A stretch of DNA of 64,000 bases from KBS50 sp042434095 (GTDB lineage Bacteria; Actinomycetota; Actinomycetes; Mycobacteriales; Micromonosporaceae). Positions 36,600-45,257 of the stretch are shown here, piece after piece. The DNA lies in NCBI RefSeq assembly GCF_042434095.1, contig NZ_JBHLUE010000026.1, positions 372,001 to 436,000 on the forward strand, written 5' to 3'. Position 1 is the stretch's first letter, and each line of letters starts with the position of its first letter. Made by a program: the position numbers and the translations under genes. The notes beneath the pieces are model-generated. The model saw only the letters and a program-made list of their open reading frames with translations. It was not told where the DNA came from and ran no database searches.

Positions 36600-37058
36600 A
36601 TGACCGACCATCACCTCGCGCAGCTGAACATCGCCCGCCTGCGCGCCCCCATCGACAGTCCGGAACTCGCCGACTTCGTCGCCCAGCTACCGGAGATCAA
36701 CGGTCTGGCCGAGCGCTCGCCCGGCTACGTCTGGCGGCTGCAGGACGAGTCCGGCGACGCGACCGCGTGGCGCCCCTTCGAACCGGACGTCATCATCAAC
36801 CTGACCGTGTGGCGGTCGGTGGAGTCGCTGCGCGAGTTCGTGTACCGGACCGCCCACCTGGAGCCGATGCGGCGGCGGCGGGACTGGTTCGTTCCCCTCG
36901 ACCAGGCTCACCTGGTGCTGTGGTGGATCCCGGCCGGCGTCCTCCCGAGCCTGACCGAGGCCAGCGAACGGCTGGACCTGCTGCGCCGGAACGGTCCGTC
37001 GCCGCAGGCGTTCACCCTGCGCGAGGCGTACCCGGCGCCCGGCCTGCTCACCGCCTGA
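36600..37058 (+). CDS. DUF3291-family protein (antibiotic-biosynthesis-monooxygenase-like fold)
   Basis: This is a 152-residue DUF3291 protein: HLAQLNIARLRAPIDSPELADF, GYVWRLQDESGDATA, INLTVWRSVESLREFVYRTAH, WFVPLDQAHLVLWWIPAG. The family has a ferredoxin-like alpha/beta fold of the dimeric monooxygenase type, and its function is undefined. TACGCT six bases before the ATG suggests a leaderless start. Pairing with the Cys-rich regulator suggests a redox- or metal-responsive role (inference). Confidence 0.85.
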   Translation: MTDHHLAQLNIARLRAPIDSPELADFVAQLPEINGLAERSPGYVWRLQDESGDATAWRPFEPDVIINLTVWRSVESLREFVYRTAHLEPMRRRRDWFVPLDQAHLVLWWIPAGVLPSLTEASERLDLLRRNGPSPQAFTLREAYPAPGLLTA

Positions 37059-37154
37059 CGGTGCGGCGGGGGCGCCTGTCGATTCCGGCCCGGCTCGCTC
37101 GTGTAGCCGGTGCCGGGCCGGCGCTGGGCGGGCCCCGCGGCGAGGGAGGGCACG

Positions 37155-37748
37155 ATGGGCCGGGTTGTGGTCGTGGAGAACGTGACGCTCGACGGGGTCA
37201 TGCAGGCGCCCGGCGGGGCCGACGAGGATGTCCGGGGCGGCTTCCCGTACGGCGGCTGGGCGCGCCCGTACGCCGATCGGGCCCTGGCGGAGCGGACGGG
37301 CCTGGGCGCGGGCGCCGGCGAGGACGGCGGACTGCTGCTCGGCCGGCGCACCTACGAGCAGTTCCACGGCTTCTGGTCGACGCAGACCGACGGCAACCCG
37401 TACACCGAGGTCCTCAACCGCCGGACCAAGTACGTCGCCTCGCGGAGCCGTTCCGAGCCACTGCCATGGCAGAACTCCACCCTGCTGACCGGCGACGCGG
37501 TCACCGCCGTGGCCGGGCTCAGGGACGACCTCGGTGGCGACCTGGTCGTGCTCGGCAGCGGGGAACTGGTGCGGTCCCTGGCCGCGGCCGGGCTGGTCGA
37601 CGCGTACACGCTGTCGATCCATCCGCTCGTCCTCGGGACGGGAATGCGGCTGTTCGCCGAGGGAACGGACGCGTACGGCGAGCTGGAGCTGGTCGCGTCG
37701 GAGACCACGCCGGCCGGCGTGATCATCGCCAGCTACCGCCCGCGATGA
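37155..37748 (+). CDS. Dihydrofolate reductase-fold protein (RibD C-terminal family)
   Basis: This 197-residue protein has RVVVVENVTLDGVMQAPGG, LLLGRRTYEQFHGFW, DLVVLGSGELVRSL and YTLSIHPLVLGTGMRLF, the NADPH-binding pattern of RibD_C/DHFR-like reductases widespread in actinobacteria. Not a true folate enzyme as far as sequence shows; substrate unknown. GGGAGGG four bases before the ATG gives the start. A second, distant paralogue is at 51.6-52.1 kb. Confidence 0.85.
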   Translation: MGRVVVVENVTLDGVMQAPGGADEDVRGGFPYGGWARPYADRALAERTGLGAGAGEDGGLLLGRRTYEQFHGFWSTQTDGNPYTEVLNRRTKYVASRSRSEPLPWQNSTLLTGDAVTAVAGLRDDLGGDLVVLGSGELVRSLAAAGLVDAYTLSIHPLVLGTGMRLFAEGTDAYGELELVASETTPAGVIIASYRPR

Positions 37749-37885
37749 GGTGTGCCGGGTGGCCGGCGAGCGCGGCGGCGCGCGCCGGACGGCGCGCCGA
37801 CCTGCGGCGGCAGGCGTCGGTCCAGGAGTGATCGGGCATGATGTCACGCTGGCGGACGCGTGACCGCAGGAAGCCGGGAGGCACG

Positions 37886-38626
37886 ATGGGACGGCGCTTC
37901 GAGGAGCTCGACTGGCGGGAGACGCCGATGGGCGCCATCAGCCTGCGGCGGCGGCTGGACCCGGCGCTCAACGTCGACGTCTACGAGGTGAAGCTGGACG
38001 ACGACTACCTCATGTCCAGCCTGTTCACCGTGGCCGAGGAGGAGCTCGGCCGGCTGGGCCTGGCCGAACTGCCCGGCGCCGACCTGGACGTCGTCGTCGG
38101 CGGCCTCGGCCTCGGGCACACCGCCGCGGCCGTGCTGGACGACCCGCGGGTACGGACGCTGACCGTGATCGAGGCGCTCGACGAGGTGATCTCCTGGCAC
38201 CGGCGGGGCCTGTTGCCGCTGGCCGGCCGGCTCACCGGCGATCCCCGCGCCCGGCTGGTCCGCGGGGACTTCTTCGCGCTGGCAACCGACCCGGCCGGCC
38301 TCGATCCGGACTCGCCGGGCCGCCGGTTCGACGCCGTCCTGGTCGACATCGACCACAGCCCGCGGCACGTTCTGCATCCGAGCCATGCGGCCTTCTACAC
38401 TCCCGCGGGCCTGCGCCGGCTCGCCGCCCGGCTGCGGCCGGGCGGCGTGTTCGCGCTCTGGTCGGACGACCCGCCCGACGATGGGTTCACGGCCACCCTC
38501 AGCGAGGTGTTCCGGGCCGTCCGGGCCCCCGTCGTGACGTTTCCCAACCCGCTGACCGGCGGCCAGAGCGCCAACACGGTCTACGTCGCGAGCGGGGCCG
38601 AAGGGGATCGACCGAGCGGGGGATGA
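37886..38626 (+). CDS. Spermidine-synthase-like SAM-fold protein
   Basis: This 246-residue Rossmann-fold protein resembles the polyamine aminopropyltransferase/SAM methyltransferase superfamily: VVVGGLGLGHTAAAVL (motif I), LTVIEALDEVISWHRRG (acidic motif II), DFFALA, FDAVLVDIDHSPRHVL. The GGGLG loop is shifted to GGLGLG. It may bind decarboxylated or normal SAM, but I cannot choose. GGGAGG five bases upstream marks the ATG at 37886. Confidence 0.75.
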   Translation: MGRRFEELDWRETPMGAISLRRRLDPALNVDVYEVKLDDDYLMSSLFTVAEEELGRLGLAELPGADLDVVVGGLGLGHTAAAVLDDPRVRTLTVIEALDEVISWHRRGLLPLAGRLTGDPRARLVRGDFFALATDPAGLDPDSPGRRFDAVLVDIDHSPRHVLHPSHAAFYTPAGLRRLAARLRPGGVFALWSDDPPDDGFTATLSEVFRAVRAPVVTFPNPLTGGQSANTVYVASGAEGDRPSGG

Positions 38627-38719
38627 GCATCAGGTCCGCCAGCGGCGCCGCATGCTCTCACCCGGGTTGATCGGCGGGCCGGCCCGCCGAGCCGGCGCTG
38701 GGCGCTGCGGCGACCAAGC

Positions 38720-38727
38720 AAGCGCTT
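38720..38727. promoter_or_regulatory. Upstream LacI-type half-conserved operator (AAGCGCTT)
   Basis: AAGCGCTT in the context CAAGCGCTTAC lies about 110 bases before the better operator of the pectate lyase gene and could allow DNA looping by a LacI-family tetramer. Weak on its own. Confidence 0.4.
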
Positions 38728-38787
38728 ACCTGACCAGGACAGCCCCGATGAATTCGCCGGCCACCTCTTTGAAGGCTGATTGAAATA

Positions 38788-38816
38788 TTGACGTACATCG
38801 TTCTCGGACGTAGTCT
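38788..38816 (+). promoter_or_regulatory. Promoter of the pectate lyase gene
   Basis: TTGACG (38788-38793), 17 bases and TAGTCT (38811-38816) form a clear sigma-70-type promoter, with start near 38823 and a leader of about 80 bases. Confidence 0.75.
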
Positions 38817-38829
38817 GCTTGCGCGCTGA

Positions 38830-38841
38830 GAAAGCGCTTTC
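38830..38841. promoter_or_regulatory. LacI-family operator GAAAGCGCTTTC
   Basis: A perfect 12-bp palindrome with the central CG of LacI/CcpA-type sites begins a few bases downstream of the predicted transcription start, a typical roadblock position for a sugar-responsive repressor of the pectate lyase gene. Confidence 0.65.
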
Positions 38842-38905
38842 CAAACAACCATCGCCCACGTGTCCGCCGGCGCCCCCGTACCGGCGGGCAGAGAGAGAGG
38901 CAACG

Positions 38906-39682
38906 ATGCAGAACCGGCCCAGGCGACCAGCCCGGCTGCTCTCGGCGATCGGCGCGGCCCTGACGGTGCTGGCCGCCATGCTCGCCGTGCCGCAGGCCGC
39001 GTCCGCGGCCACCGTCCCCACCTGGCCCACCAAGTCGGGCGACGTCGGCGTCTCCAGCACCATCAAGGTCAGCGGGACGCTGGACGGCGGCATGAAGCGG
39101 TACTGCTGCATCGGCAGCGGAAGCCAGAGCGAGAGCCAACCGCCGATGTTCGAGCTGGCGGACGGCGCGACGCTGAAGAACGTCATCATCGGCTCGCCCG
39201 CCGGTGACGGTGTGCACTGCACCGGCCGGTGCACCATCCAGAACGTGTGGTGGGAGGACGTCGGCGAGGACGCCGCGACGTTCCTGGCGACCAGCGGCGA
39301 CTCATACGTCATCGGCGGCGGGGCCAGGTCGGCCTCGGACAAGGTCTTCCAGCACAACGGCGCCGGCACGGTGCACATCTCCGGCTTCTACGCCAAGACC
39401 CTCGGCAAGCTGTACCGGGCGTGCGGCAACTGCTCGAAGTCGTACAAGCGGCAGGTGACCGTGGACAACGTGATCCTGGACAGCGCCAAGTATGTGGTGG
39501 GCATCAACGTCAACTGGGGTGACCAGGCGACGATGCACGGCATCACCCTCATCAACGGCGGCAGCACGCACGTCTGCGCCGAGTACCAGGGTGCGCCGAA
39601 GGGCAGCGAGCCGACGTACCTCAGGGACGGCTGGGACGACGCGTACTGCCATGTCAAGCAGTCGGACGTGACCCGCCAGTAG
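38906..39682 (+). CDS. Secreted pectate lyase, polysaccharide lyase family 3
   Basis: This is a 258-residue protein with a Sec signal peptide (LLSAIGAALTVLAAMLAVPQAASA) and one PL3 beta-helix catalytic domain: FELADGATLKNVIIG, ADGVHC-like GDGVHCTGRCTIQNVWWEDVGEDA split over the core, SDKVFQHNGAGTVHI, KLYRACGNCSKSYKR. The acidic calcium site and the Lys/Arg of the catalytic region are in these motifs. It cleaves de-esterified pectin by beta-elimination, with calcium. The RBS GAGAGG precedes the ATG. LacI-type operators suggest induction by pectin breakdown products. A terminator follows the stop. Confidence 0.93.
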   Translation: MQNRPRRPARLLSAIGAALTVLAAMLAVPQAASAATVPTWPTKSGDVGVSSTIKVSGTLDGGMKRYCCIGSGSQSESQPPMFELADGATLKNVIIGSPAGDGVHCTGRCTIQNVWWEDVGEDAATFLATSGDSYVIGGGARSASDKVFQHNGAGTVHISGFYAKTLGKLYRACGNCSKSYKRQVTVDNVILDSAKYVVGINVNWGDQATMHGITLINGGSTHVCAEYQGAPKGSEPTYLRDGWDDAYCHVKQSDVTRQ

Positions 39683-39695
39683 CAGCATCCACCGG

Positions 39696-39735
39696 GCGTC
39701 CCGCGTACCTCCCGACCGGGGGAGGCGCGGGACGC
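39696..39735 (+). terminator. Terminator after the pectate lyase gene
   Basis: A 10-bp outer stem (GCGTCCCGCG / CGCGGGACGC) encloses a second CCTCCC / GGGAGG stem, 14 bases after the stop. It isolates the lyase from the downstream glycosyltransferase cassette. Confidence 0.75.
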
Positions 39736-39853
39736 TCGCCGTCGTTGCCAAGTGGCCAACCGCTCAGCGGGCACAGCGGCGAAACATGATCGGGTGTTCT
39801 AGGCTCGACCCAGCCCCTGCAAGGTCATCGGTGCCGACGGCGATGGGAGTCTG

Positions 39854-41179
39854 GTGAGGATCGCGCTGGCTTCCTACCGGAGCAAGCAACACTGCGGCGG
39901 CCAGGGCGTGTACGTGCGCAACCTGTCCCGCGAACTGGTGGCGTTGGGCCACGACGTCGAGGTGTTCTCCGGCCCGCCGTATCCGCGGCTCGATCCCGGC
40001 GTCCGGCTGACCCGGGTGCCCAGCCTGGACCTCTACCGTCCCGAGGACCCGTTCCGGCGGCCGGCGCTGCGCGAGTTCCGCGACCGGATCGACGTTCTGG
40101 AATACCTGACGATGTGCTCGGGCGGCTTCCCCGAGCCGCGCACCTTCGGCATGCGACTGTCCCGGCTGCTGGCCGACCGGGCCGGCGACTTCGACCTGCT
40201 GCACGACAACCAGACCCTGGCGCCGGGCATCCTGCGCATCGCCGACCGAGGGCTGCCGGTCCTCACCACCATCCACCACCCGATCACCGCGGACCGCCGC
40301 GCCGCGCTGGCCGCAGCCACCCGGGCGAAACGTCCGGGGGTACGCCGCTGGTACGGCTTCGTGGCCATGCAGCGCCGGGTGGCCCGGCGTAGCCCGCACG
40401 TGCTGACCGTCTCCCAGCGCGCCGCCGCGGACATCGCGGCCGATTTCGGGGTGCCGGCCGAGCGCATCCGGGTCGTGCCGGTGGGCGTGGACACCGACAC
40501 CTTCCGGCCGGCGTCGGCCAGGACCGCCGGCCGGGTCGTCACGGTGGCCAGCTCGGACGCCCCGATGAAGGGGATGGACGTGCTGATCGACGCGGTCCGC
40601 CGGGTGCCGCCCACCGTGCTGCGCGAGCTGGTCGTGGTGGGCACGGCGAGCCCGGCCACGGCCCGGGCCGTCCAGCGGGCGGACCTGGCCGGTCGGGTCC
40701 GGTTCGTCAGCGGCCTGCCGGACACCGAGCTGGCCGAGCTGCTCGGCTCCGCCCAGGCGCTGGCGGTCCCGTCCCGGTACGAGGGGTTCTCGCTGCCGGC
40801 CGTGGAGGCCCTGGCCTGCGCGACACCGGTGGTGGCGTCCAATGTGGGCGCCCTGCCCGAGCTGCTCGGCGGCGACCGCCGGTGCGGGACGCTCGTGCCG
40901 CCCGGCGACGCCGAGGCGCTGGCGGCGGCGCTGGCCGAGCTGCTGGCCGACCCCCGGGCCTGCGCCGACCTCGGCGCCGAGGGCCGGCGCCGGGTGCTGG
41001 CCGGCTACGGCTGGCCGGCGGTCGCCCGGGCCACGGCCGAGCTGTACGCCGAAATCGCCGGCCACCCCGTCGCAGCGGCGCCCGCCGTCCCGAGCCCGGC
41101 GCCCGCCACCGGGCCGGTCCCGACCGCCGCCGGACCCGCCCCGGTCGACGCCGATTCCGGCTGCCCGGCGGCCGCATGA
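39854..41179 (+). CDS. GT4 glycosyltransferase, first gene of a four-gene cassette
   Basis: This 441-residue GT-B enzyme has a glycine-rich N-terminal donor loop region (CGGQGVYVRNLSRELVALGH), PVGVDTDTFRPA, SSDAPMKGMDVLIDAV, LVVVGTASPAT and SRYEGFSLPAVEALACATPVVASNVGALPELLG read in sequence; the E-x7-E catalytic motif (EGFSLPAVE) is complete. The C-terminal about 40 residues are Pro/Ala-rich and disordered. GGGAG precedes the GTG start, and its stop overlaps the next ATG. Sugar and acceptor are unknown. Confidence 0.88.
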   Translation: MRIALASYRSKQHCGGQGVYVRNLSRELVALGHDVEVFSGPPYPRLDPGVRLTRVPSLDLYRPEDPFRRPALREFRDRIDVLEYLTMCSGGFPEPRTFGMRLSRLLADRAGDFDLLHDNQTLAPGILRIADRGLPVLTTIHHPITADRRAALAAATRAKRPGVRRWYGFVAMQRRVARRSPHVLTVSQRAAADIAADFGVPAERIRVVPVGVDTDTFRPASARTAGRVVTVASSDAPMKGMDVLIDAVRRVPPTVLRELVVVGTASPATARAVQRADLAGRVRFVSGLPDTELAELLGSAQALAVPSRYEGFSLPAVEALACATPVVASNVGALPELLGGDRRCGTLVPPGDAEALAAALAELLADPRACADLGAEGRRRVLAGYGWPAVARATAELYAEIAGHPVAAAPAVPSPAPATGPVPTAAGPAPVDADSGCPAAA

Positions 41180-41913
41180 TCACCGTCGACTACCGCCGGC
41201 TGGACGTCCGGCCCGGCCAGCGGCTGCTCGACGTGGGCTGCGGCGCCGGCCGGCACGCCTTCGAGGCGTACCGGCGGGGCGCCCACGTCACCGCCTTCGA
41301 CACCAACGCCGACGACCTGCGCGCGGTCGGCGGGATGTTCGGGGCGATGGCCGAGACCGGCGAGGCGGGTCGGGTGGGCCCGGCCGGACCGTTGGCCCGG
41401 GCCACGACCGTGCAGGGTGACGCGCGGCGCATGCCGTTTCCGGACGCCAGCTTCGACCGGGTGATCGCGGCCGAGGTGCTGGAGCACATCGTGGCGGACA
41501 CCGCGGCCATCGGGGAGATCGCCCGGGTGCTGCGCCCGGGCGGGCTGGCCGCGGTGACGGTGCCGCGCTGGTGGCCGGAGCGGGTGTGCTGGCTGCTGTC
41601 CGACGCCTACCACGCCAACGAGGGTGGGCACGTGCGCATCTACCGCCGAGCGGAGCTGACCGACCGGCTGGGCGGGGCGGGGCTGCGGGCCGCCGGCCGT
41701 CACCACCACGCGCACGCGCTGCACTCGCCGTACTGGTGGCTCAAGTGCGCGGTGGGCGTGGACCGGGACGTGGCGCCCGTGCGGGCCTACCACCGACTGC
41801 TGGTCTGGGACCTGATGCGGGCGCCGCGGACCACCCGGTGGACCGAGCGTGCCCTCAACCCGGCGCTCGGCAAGAGCCTGGTGCTCTACGTCCGCAAGCC
41901 GGCCGATGCCTGA
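41176..41913 (+). CDS. Class I SAM-dependent methyltransferase
   Basis: This 245-residue enzyme has motif I LLDVGCGAGRHAFEA, motif II VTAFDTNADDL, QGDARRMPFPDASFDRV and EVLEHIVADTAA, a standard Methyltransf_11 fold. It starts inside the stop of the GT4 gene (ATGA) and runs 8 bases into the next gene, so it is translationally coupled. Probably methylates the same small glycoside or lipid as its partners act on (inference). Confidence 0.88.
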   Translation: MITVDYRRLDVRPGQRLLDVGCGAGRHAFEAYRRGAHVTAFDTNADDLRAVGGMFGAMAETGEAGRVGPAGPLARATTVQGDARRMPFPDASFDRVIAAEVLEHIVADTAAIGEIARVLRPGGLAAVTVPRWWPERVCWLLSDAYHANEGGHVRIYRRAELTDRLGGAGLRAAGRHHHAHALHSPYWWLKCAVGVDRDVAPVRAYHRLLVWDLMRAPRTTRWTERALNPALGKSLVLYVRKPADA

Positions 41914-43045
41914 TCCGGACGGGCGGACCGCGCCGCACGGACGGGCCGCGCCGGACAGGCCGGCCGCGCTGAGCGGGCCGCAGTTGCGCGCCACGGCCGG
42001 CTTCATCGCCGCGCAGCAACGCCCGGACGGCGGCATCCCCAGCACCGCCGACGGGCCGCTCGACCCGTGGGACCACGTGGAGTCGGCCATGGCGCTGTCC
42101 GCGAGCGGGCTGCGGGCCGAGGCGGAGCGGGCGTACGCGTACAGCGCCCGTACCCAGCGGCCGGACGGGTCCTGGCCGATGCTGGTGCGCGGCGACGTGG
42201 TGGAGGACCCGGCGGCCGACACCAACCAGTGCGCCTACCTGGCCGTGGGGGTGTGGCACCACTACCTCGTGACCCGCGACCGCGGCTTCCTCGACGCGAT
42301 GTGGCCGACCGTCCGGCGGCTCACGGAGTTCGTGCTGGCCGCCCAGCGGCCGACCGGCGAGCTGGCCTGGGCGGTCAACCGCCGCGGCCAGACCGAGGAC
42401 TTCGCGCTGCTCACCGGCAGCGCCAGCGCGGTGCAGTCGGTGCACAGCGCCAGCCTCATCGCCGGCACGGTGGGCGCGGACCCGCGACCCTGGCATGCCG
42501 CGGCCGCCCGGCTCGCGCACGCCGTACGCCACCATCCGGGCCGGTTCGCCGACCGGTCCCGCTGGTCGATGGACTGGTACTACCCGGTGCTCGGCGGCGC
42601 CTGCCGCGGCGGCGCGGCCCGGCAACGCCTGGCCGACGGCTGGGACACCTTCGTCTGGCCGGCCTGGGGGGTGCGGTGCGTGGCCGACCGGCCCTGGGTG
42701 ACCGTCGCGGAGACCTGCGAGCTGGTGCTGGCGCTCGACGCCGTGGGCGATCCGCGGGCACACCGGCTGTTCCGGGACGTGCAGCGGCTGCGCGACCCGG
42801 ACGGCGGCTACCAGATGGGGTACGTGGTGGACGACCGGGTCGCCTGGCCGGACGAGCGTCCAACCTGGACGGCGGCCGCGGTGCTGCTCGCCGCCGACGC
42901 GCTGTCACGCACCTCACCGGGCGCGGCCGTGTTCGCCGACGCCGGTGCGATGGCCCGGGCCGCGCGGACCCCGGTGGCCGGCTGCGGCTGCCCGCCCGAC
43001 GCCGAGCCCCGGTACGACCTCGCCGGGCAGGGGGTGGCGCCGTGA
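41906..43045 (+). CDS. Alpha/alpha-toroid protein resembling prenyltransferase/squalene-cyclase repeats
   Basis: This 379-residue soluble protein is built of repeats with QW-like motifs (FIAAQQRPDGGIPS, SARTQRPDGSWPML, LAAQRPTGELAW, LRDPDGGYQMGY), the pattern of the (alpha/alpha)6 toroid in terpene cyclases and protein prenyltransferases. The DxDD protonation motif of squalene-hopene cyclase is absent, and no zinc site of protein prenyltransferases is evident. It may instead be a glycoside-hydrolase-like toroid. Sandwiched in frame overlap between two methyltransferases in one operon. Function unresolved. Confidence 0.7.
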   Translation: MPDPDGRTAPHGRAAPDRPAALSGPQLRATAGFIAAQQRPDGGIPSTADGPLDPWDHVESAMALSASGLRAEAERAYAYSARTQRPDGSWPMLVRGDVVEDPAADTNQCAYLAVGVWHHYLVTRDRGFLDAMWPTVRRLTEFVLAAQRPTGELAWAVNRRGQTEDFALLTGSASAVQSVHSASLIAGTVGADPRPWHAAAARLAHAVRHHPGRFADRSRWSMDWYYPVLGGACRGGAARQRLADGWDTFVWPAWGVRCVADRPWVTVAETCELVLALDAVGDPRAHRLFRDVQRLRDPDGGYQMGYVVDDRVAWPDERPTWTAAAVLLAADALSRTSPGAAVFADAGAMARAARTPVAGCGCPPDAEPRYDLAGQGVAP

Positions 43046-43653
43046 ACCCGGAGCTGGCCCGGCTGGTGGCCGCGGTGCCCGGGTTCATGCCGGCGGACGA
43101 GGGGGAGGCCCTGCACGCGGCCGCCCGGGAGGCGGCCGCGGGCACCTGGCTGGAGATCGGCACGTACTGCGGCAAGTCGACGCTGATCCTCGCCGACGCG
43201 GCCCGCTCGGTCGGCGCCTGCCTGGTGACCGTCGACCATCACCACGGTTCCGAGGAGAACCAACCGGGCTGGGACTATCACGACCGTGCATTGGTCGACC
43301 CCCGGACCGGCCGGCTCGACACCCTGCCCGCCTTCCGGCGGGTCCTCGACGACCACCTGGCCGACGTGGTGAGCCCGGTCGTGGCCCCGACCCAGCTGGT
43401 GGCCCGCTGGTGGTCGGCGCCGCTGCGGCTGCTGTTCCTCGACGGCAACCACACCGAGGACGTGGCCCAGCACGACTTTCACGCGTTCGCCCGGCACCTC
43501 GTACCCGGTGGTCTGCTGTTGGTCCACGACGTCTTCCCGGACCCGGCCGACGGCGGCCAGGCGCCCTGGCACGTGGTACGGACCGCCCTCGGGTCCGGCG
43601 ACTTCGCGCAGCTGGCCGTGCACGGCTCGCTGCGGGTGCTGCGCCGCGCCTGA
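43042..43653 (+). CDS. Class I SAM-dependent methyltransferase (Methyltransf_24 type)
   Basis: This 203-residue enzyme has WLEIGTYCGKSTLILADAA as the SAM-binding loop, LVTVDHHHGSEENQPG, LRLLFLDGNHTEDVAQHDF and PGGLLLVHDVFPDP, typical of small O-methyltransferases with a metal-site Asp/His (DGNH). The GTG start overlaps the stop of the toroid gene (GTGA). It is last in the four-gene cassette; a promoter and riboswitch for the thiamine operon follow. Confidence 0.85.
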   Translation: MNPELARLVAAVPGFMPADEGEALHAAAREAAAGTWLEIGTYCGKSTLILADAARSVGACLVTVDHHHGSEENQPGWDYHDRALVDPRTGRLDTLPAFRRVLDDHLADVVSPVVAPTQLVARWWSAPLRLLFLDGNHTEDVAQHDFHAFARHLVPGGLLLVHDVFPDPADGGQAPWHVVRTALGSGDFAQLAVHGSLRVLRRA

Positions 43654-43791
43654 CGCGCCCCCGACCGGCCGCCGGCGGCGCCGCCCCAGAGCGACGGCGC
43701 CGGCGAGCGGCGTCGGCGGGCGGCGGCGTCGGACAGCGGCGGCCGGGTGGCGTAGAGTTGCCGCCATCAGAGCCTGCCGGTTCGCCAGCAG

Positions 43792-43884
43792 GCTCACGGG
43801 AGCTCGGGGATGACCGGGCTGAGAGGGCGGACGAACCTGCCGCCGACCGCTGGAACCTGTCCGGGTAATGCCGGCGTAGGGAGC
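43792..43884 (+). promoter_or_regulatory. TPP (THI-element) riboswitch
   Basis: The conserved core is readable in order: the 5' closing strand around GGCTCACGGGAGCTC, GGGCTGAGAGGGCGG (pyrimidine-sensing J3/2 and P3), and the 3' half CCGCTGGAACCTGT followed by CCGGGTAATGCCGGCGTAGG ending GGAGC. It ends five bases before the ATG of the permease gene, so its 3' strand contains the ribosome-binding AGGGAG; control is probably translational. A TAGAGT -10 box is at 43753-43758, and a hairpin (43771-43794) precedes the aptamer. Confidence 0.95.
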
Positions 43885-43889
43885 ATGCG

Positions 43890-45257
43890 ATGGCCACCCC
43901 TGTTTCGTCCGTGGGCCGCGACGCGGCGCCGACCGCGCGTGACGGCGACGCCCCGCTCACCCTGACCGAGCCGGCGCCGCGGCCGTTCGGCCTGCGCGAC
44001 GTCCTCGGCTTCTGGGGCAACCTGGGCATCAGCCTGCTGCTGCCGGTGGCGGCCTCATTCGTGGTGCTGCCCGGGCGACCGCTCTGGGTCAGCATGGCCG
44101 CCATCGTGGTGGGCGCGGCCATCGGCTCGGTGCTGCTCGGCCTCGGCGCCGCGGCCGGGGCCCGCGAGGGCGTACCGATGATGGTCCTGCTGCGCGGCCT
44201 GCTCGGCCGCCGGGTCTCCTACCTGCCGACGGCGCTCAACCTGGTCCAGTGCGTCGGCTGGGCCACCTTCGAGATCTGGGTCATCGCCGAGGCCGCCGCG
44301 CGGGCGCTGCACCTGCCGCGCTGGCCCTTCGTGCTGGCCGCGGGCGTGGCGGCCACGCTCATGGCGCTGCGCCCGCTCGGCGCCGTGCGGGTGCTCGCCC
44401 GGTACGCCGTCTGGGCCGCGCTGGCCTGCACCGCCTACCTGTTCGTCGACGTGCTCACCCATCCGATCGCGCCGGCCGGGTCCGGCGGCGCCACCTCGTT
44501 CTGGACCGCGGCCGACATCGTCGTGGCGCTGCCGGTGTCCTGGTTCCCGCTGGTGGCCGACTACACCCGGCACGCCCGCGGCCCGCGCACCGCCTTCACC
44601 GGCGCCACCGTCGGGTACGGCCTGGCCACCGTGGCCTTCTTCGCCCTCGGCGTGCTGGCGCTGTCCGCGTACCGGGCGGCCGGGCTGGACGTGATCGGCG
44701 CGCTGCTGGCCGTGCCGCTCGGCGCGGTGGCCGTGGGCGTGCTCGTGGTCGTCGAGCTCGACGAGGCGTTCGCGAACATCTACTCGACGGCCCTGTCCGC
44801 GCAGAACATCGCCGCCCGGCTGGACCGGCGGATCCTCGCGGCGCTGGTCGGCGCGCTGGCCACGCTGCTGGCGTTCACCCTGGACGTGCTCTCGTACGAG
44901 CCGTTCCTGTTCCTCATCGGCGCCACCTTCGTGCCGCTGGTCGGCGTCTTCGTGGTCCGGTACTTCCTCGTGCCCCGCGGCGCCTGGGACACTTCCGACC
45001 GAGCCCGCGCCCGGCCGGTGCTGCTGGTGCCGTGGGCCGCCGGATTCGTGGCCTACCAGCTCACCCTGCCCTCGGCGCTGGCCGGCGCCGCGGCCGGGTG
45101 GACGGCCTGGTGGGGACGGTGGCAGGCGGATCTCGGCATCGACCCGGCCAACGGCTGGTCGGCGTCGCTGGTGAGCCTCGTCGTGGCGGCCGCGCTGACG
45201 GCCGTGGTCAGCCTGCCCGCCGTGGTCCGCCGCGCGACGCCCGAGCGGCCGGCATGA
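43890..45257 (+). CDS. cytX: CytX-like NCS1 permease, putative hydroxymethylpyrimidine transporter
   Basis: This 455-residue protein with about 12 TMs belongs to the purine-cytosine permease (NCS1) family. Motifs: RPFGLRDVLGFWGNLGIS, GREGVPMMVL-like AREGVPMMVLLRGLLGRR, LNLVQCVGWATFEIWV, WFPLVADYTRHAR. Riboswitch control and co-transcription with thiamine genes are the hallmarks of CytX, which is thought to import the HMP precursor. The first about 30 residues are soluble. The next gene starts within its stop (ATGA). Confidence 0.85.
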   Translation: MATPVSSVGRDAAPTARDGDAPLTLTEPAPRPFGLRDVLGFWGNLGISLLLPVAASFVVLPGRPLWVSMAAIVVGAAIGSVLLGLGAAAGAREGVPMMVLLRGLLGRRVSYLPTALNLVQCVGWATFEIWVIAEAAARALHLPRWPFVLAAGVAATLMALRPLGAVRVLARYAVWAALACTAYLFVDVLTHPIAPAGSGGATSFWTAADIVVALPVSWFPLVADYTRHARGPRTAFTGATVGYGLATVAFFALGVLALSAYRAAGLDVIGALLAVPLGAVAVGVLVVVELDEAFANIYSTALSAQNIAARLDRRILAALVGALATLLAFTLDVLSYEPFLFLIGATFVPLVGVFVVRYFLVPRGAWDTSDRARARPVLLVPWAAGFVAYQLTLPSALAGAAAGWTAWWGRWQADLGIDPANGWSASLVSLVVAAALTAVVSLPAVVRRATPERPA

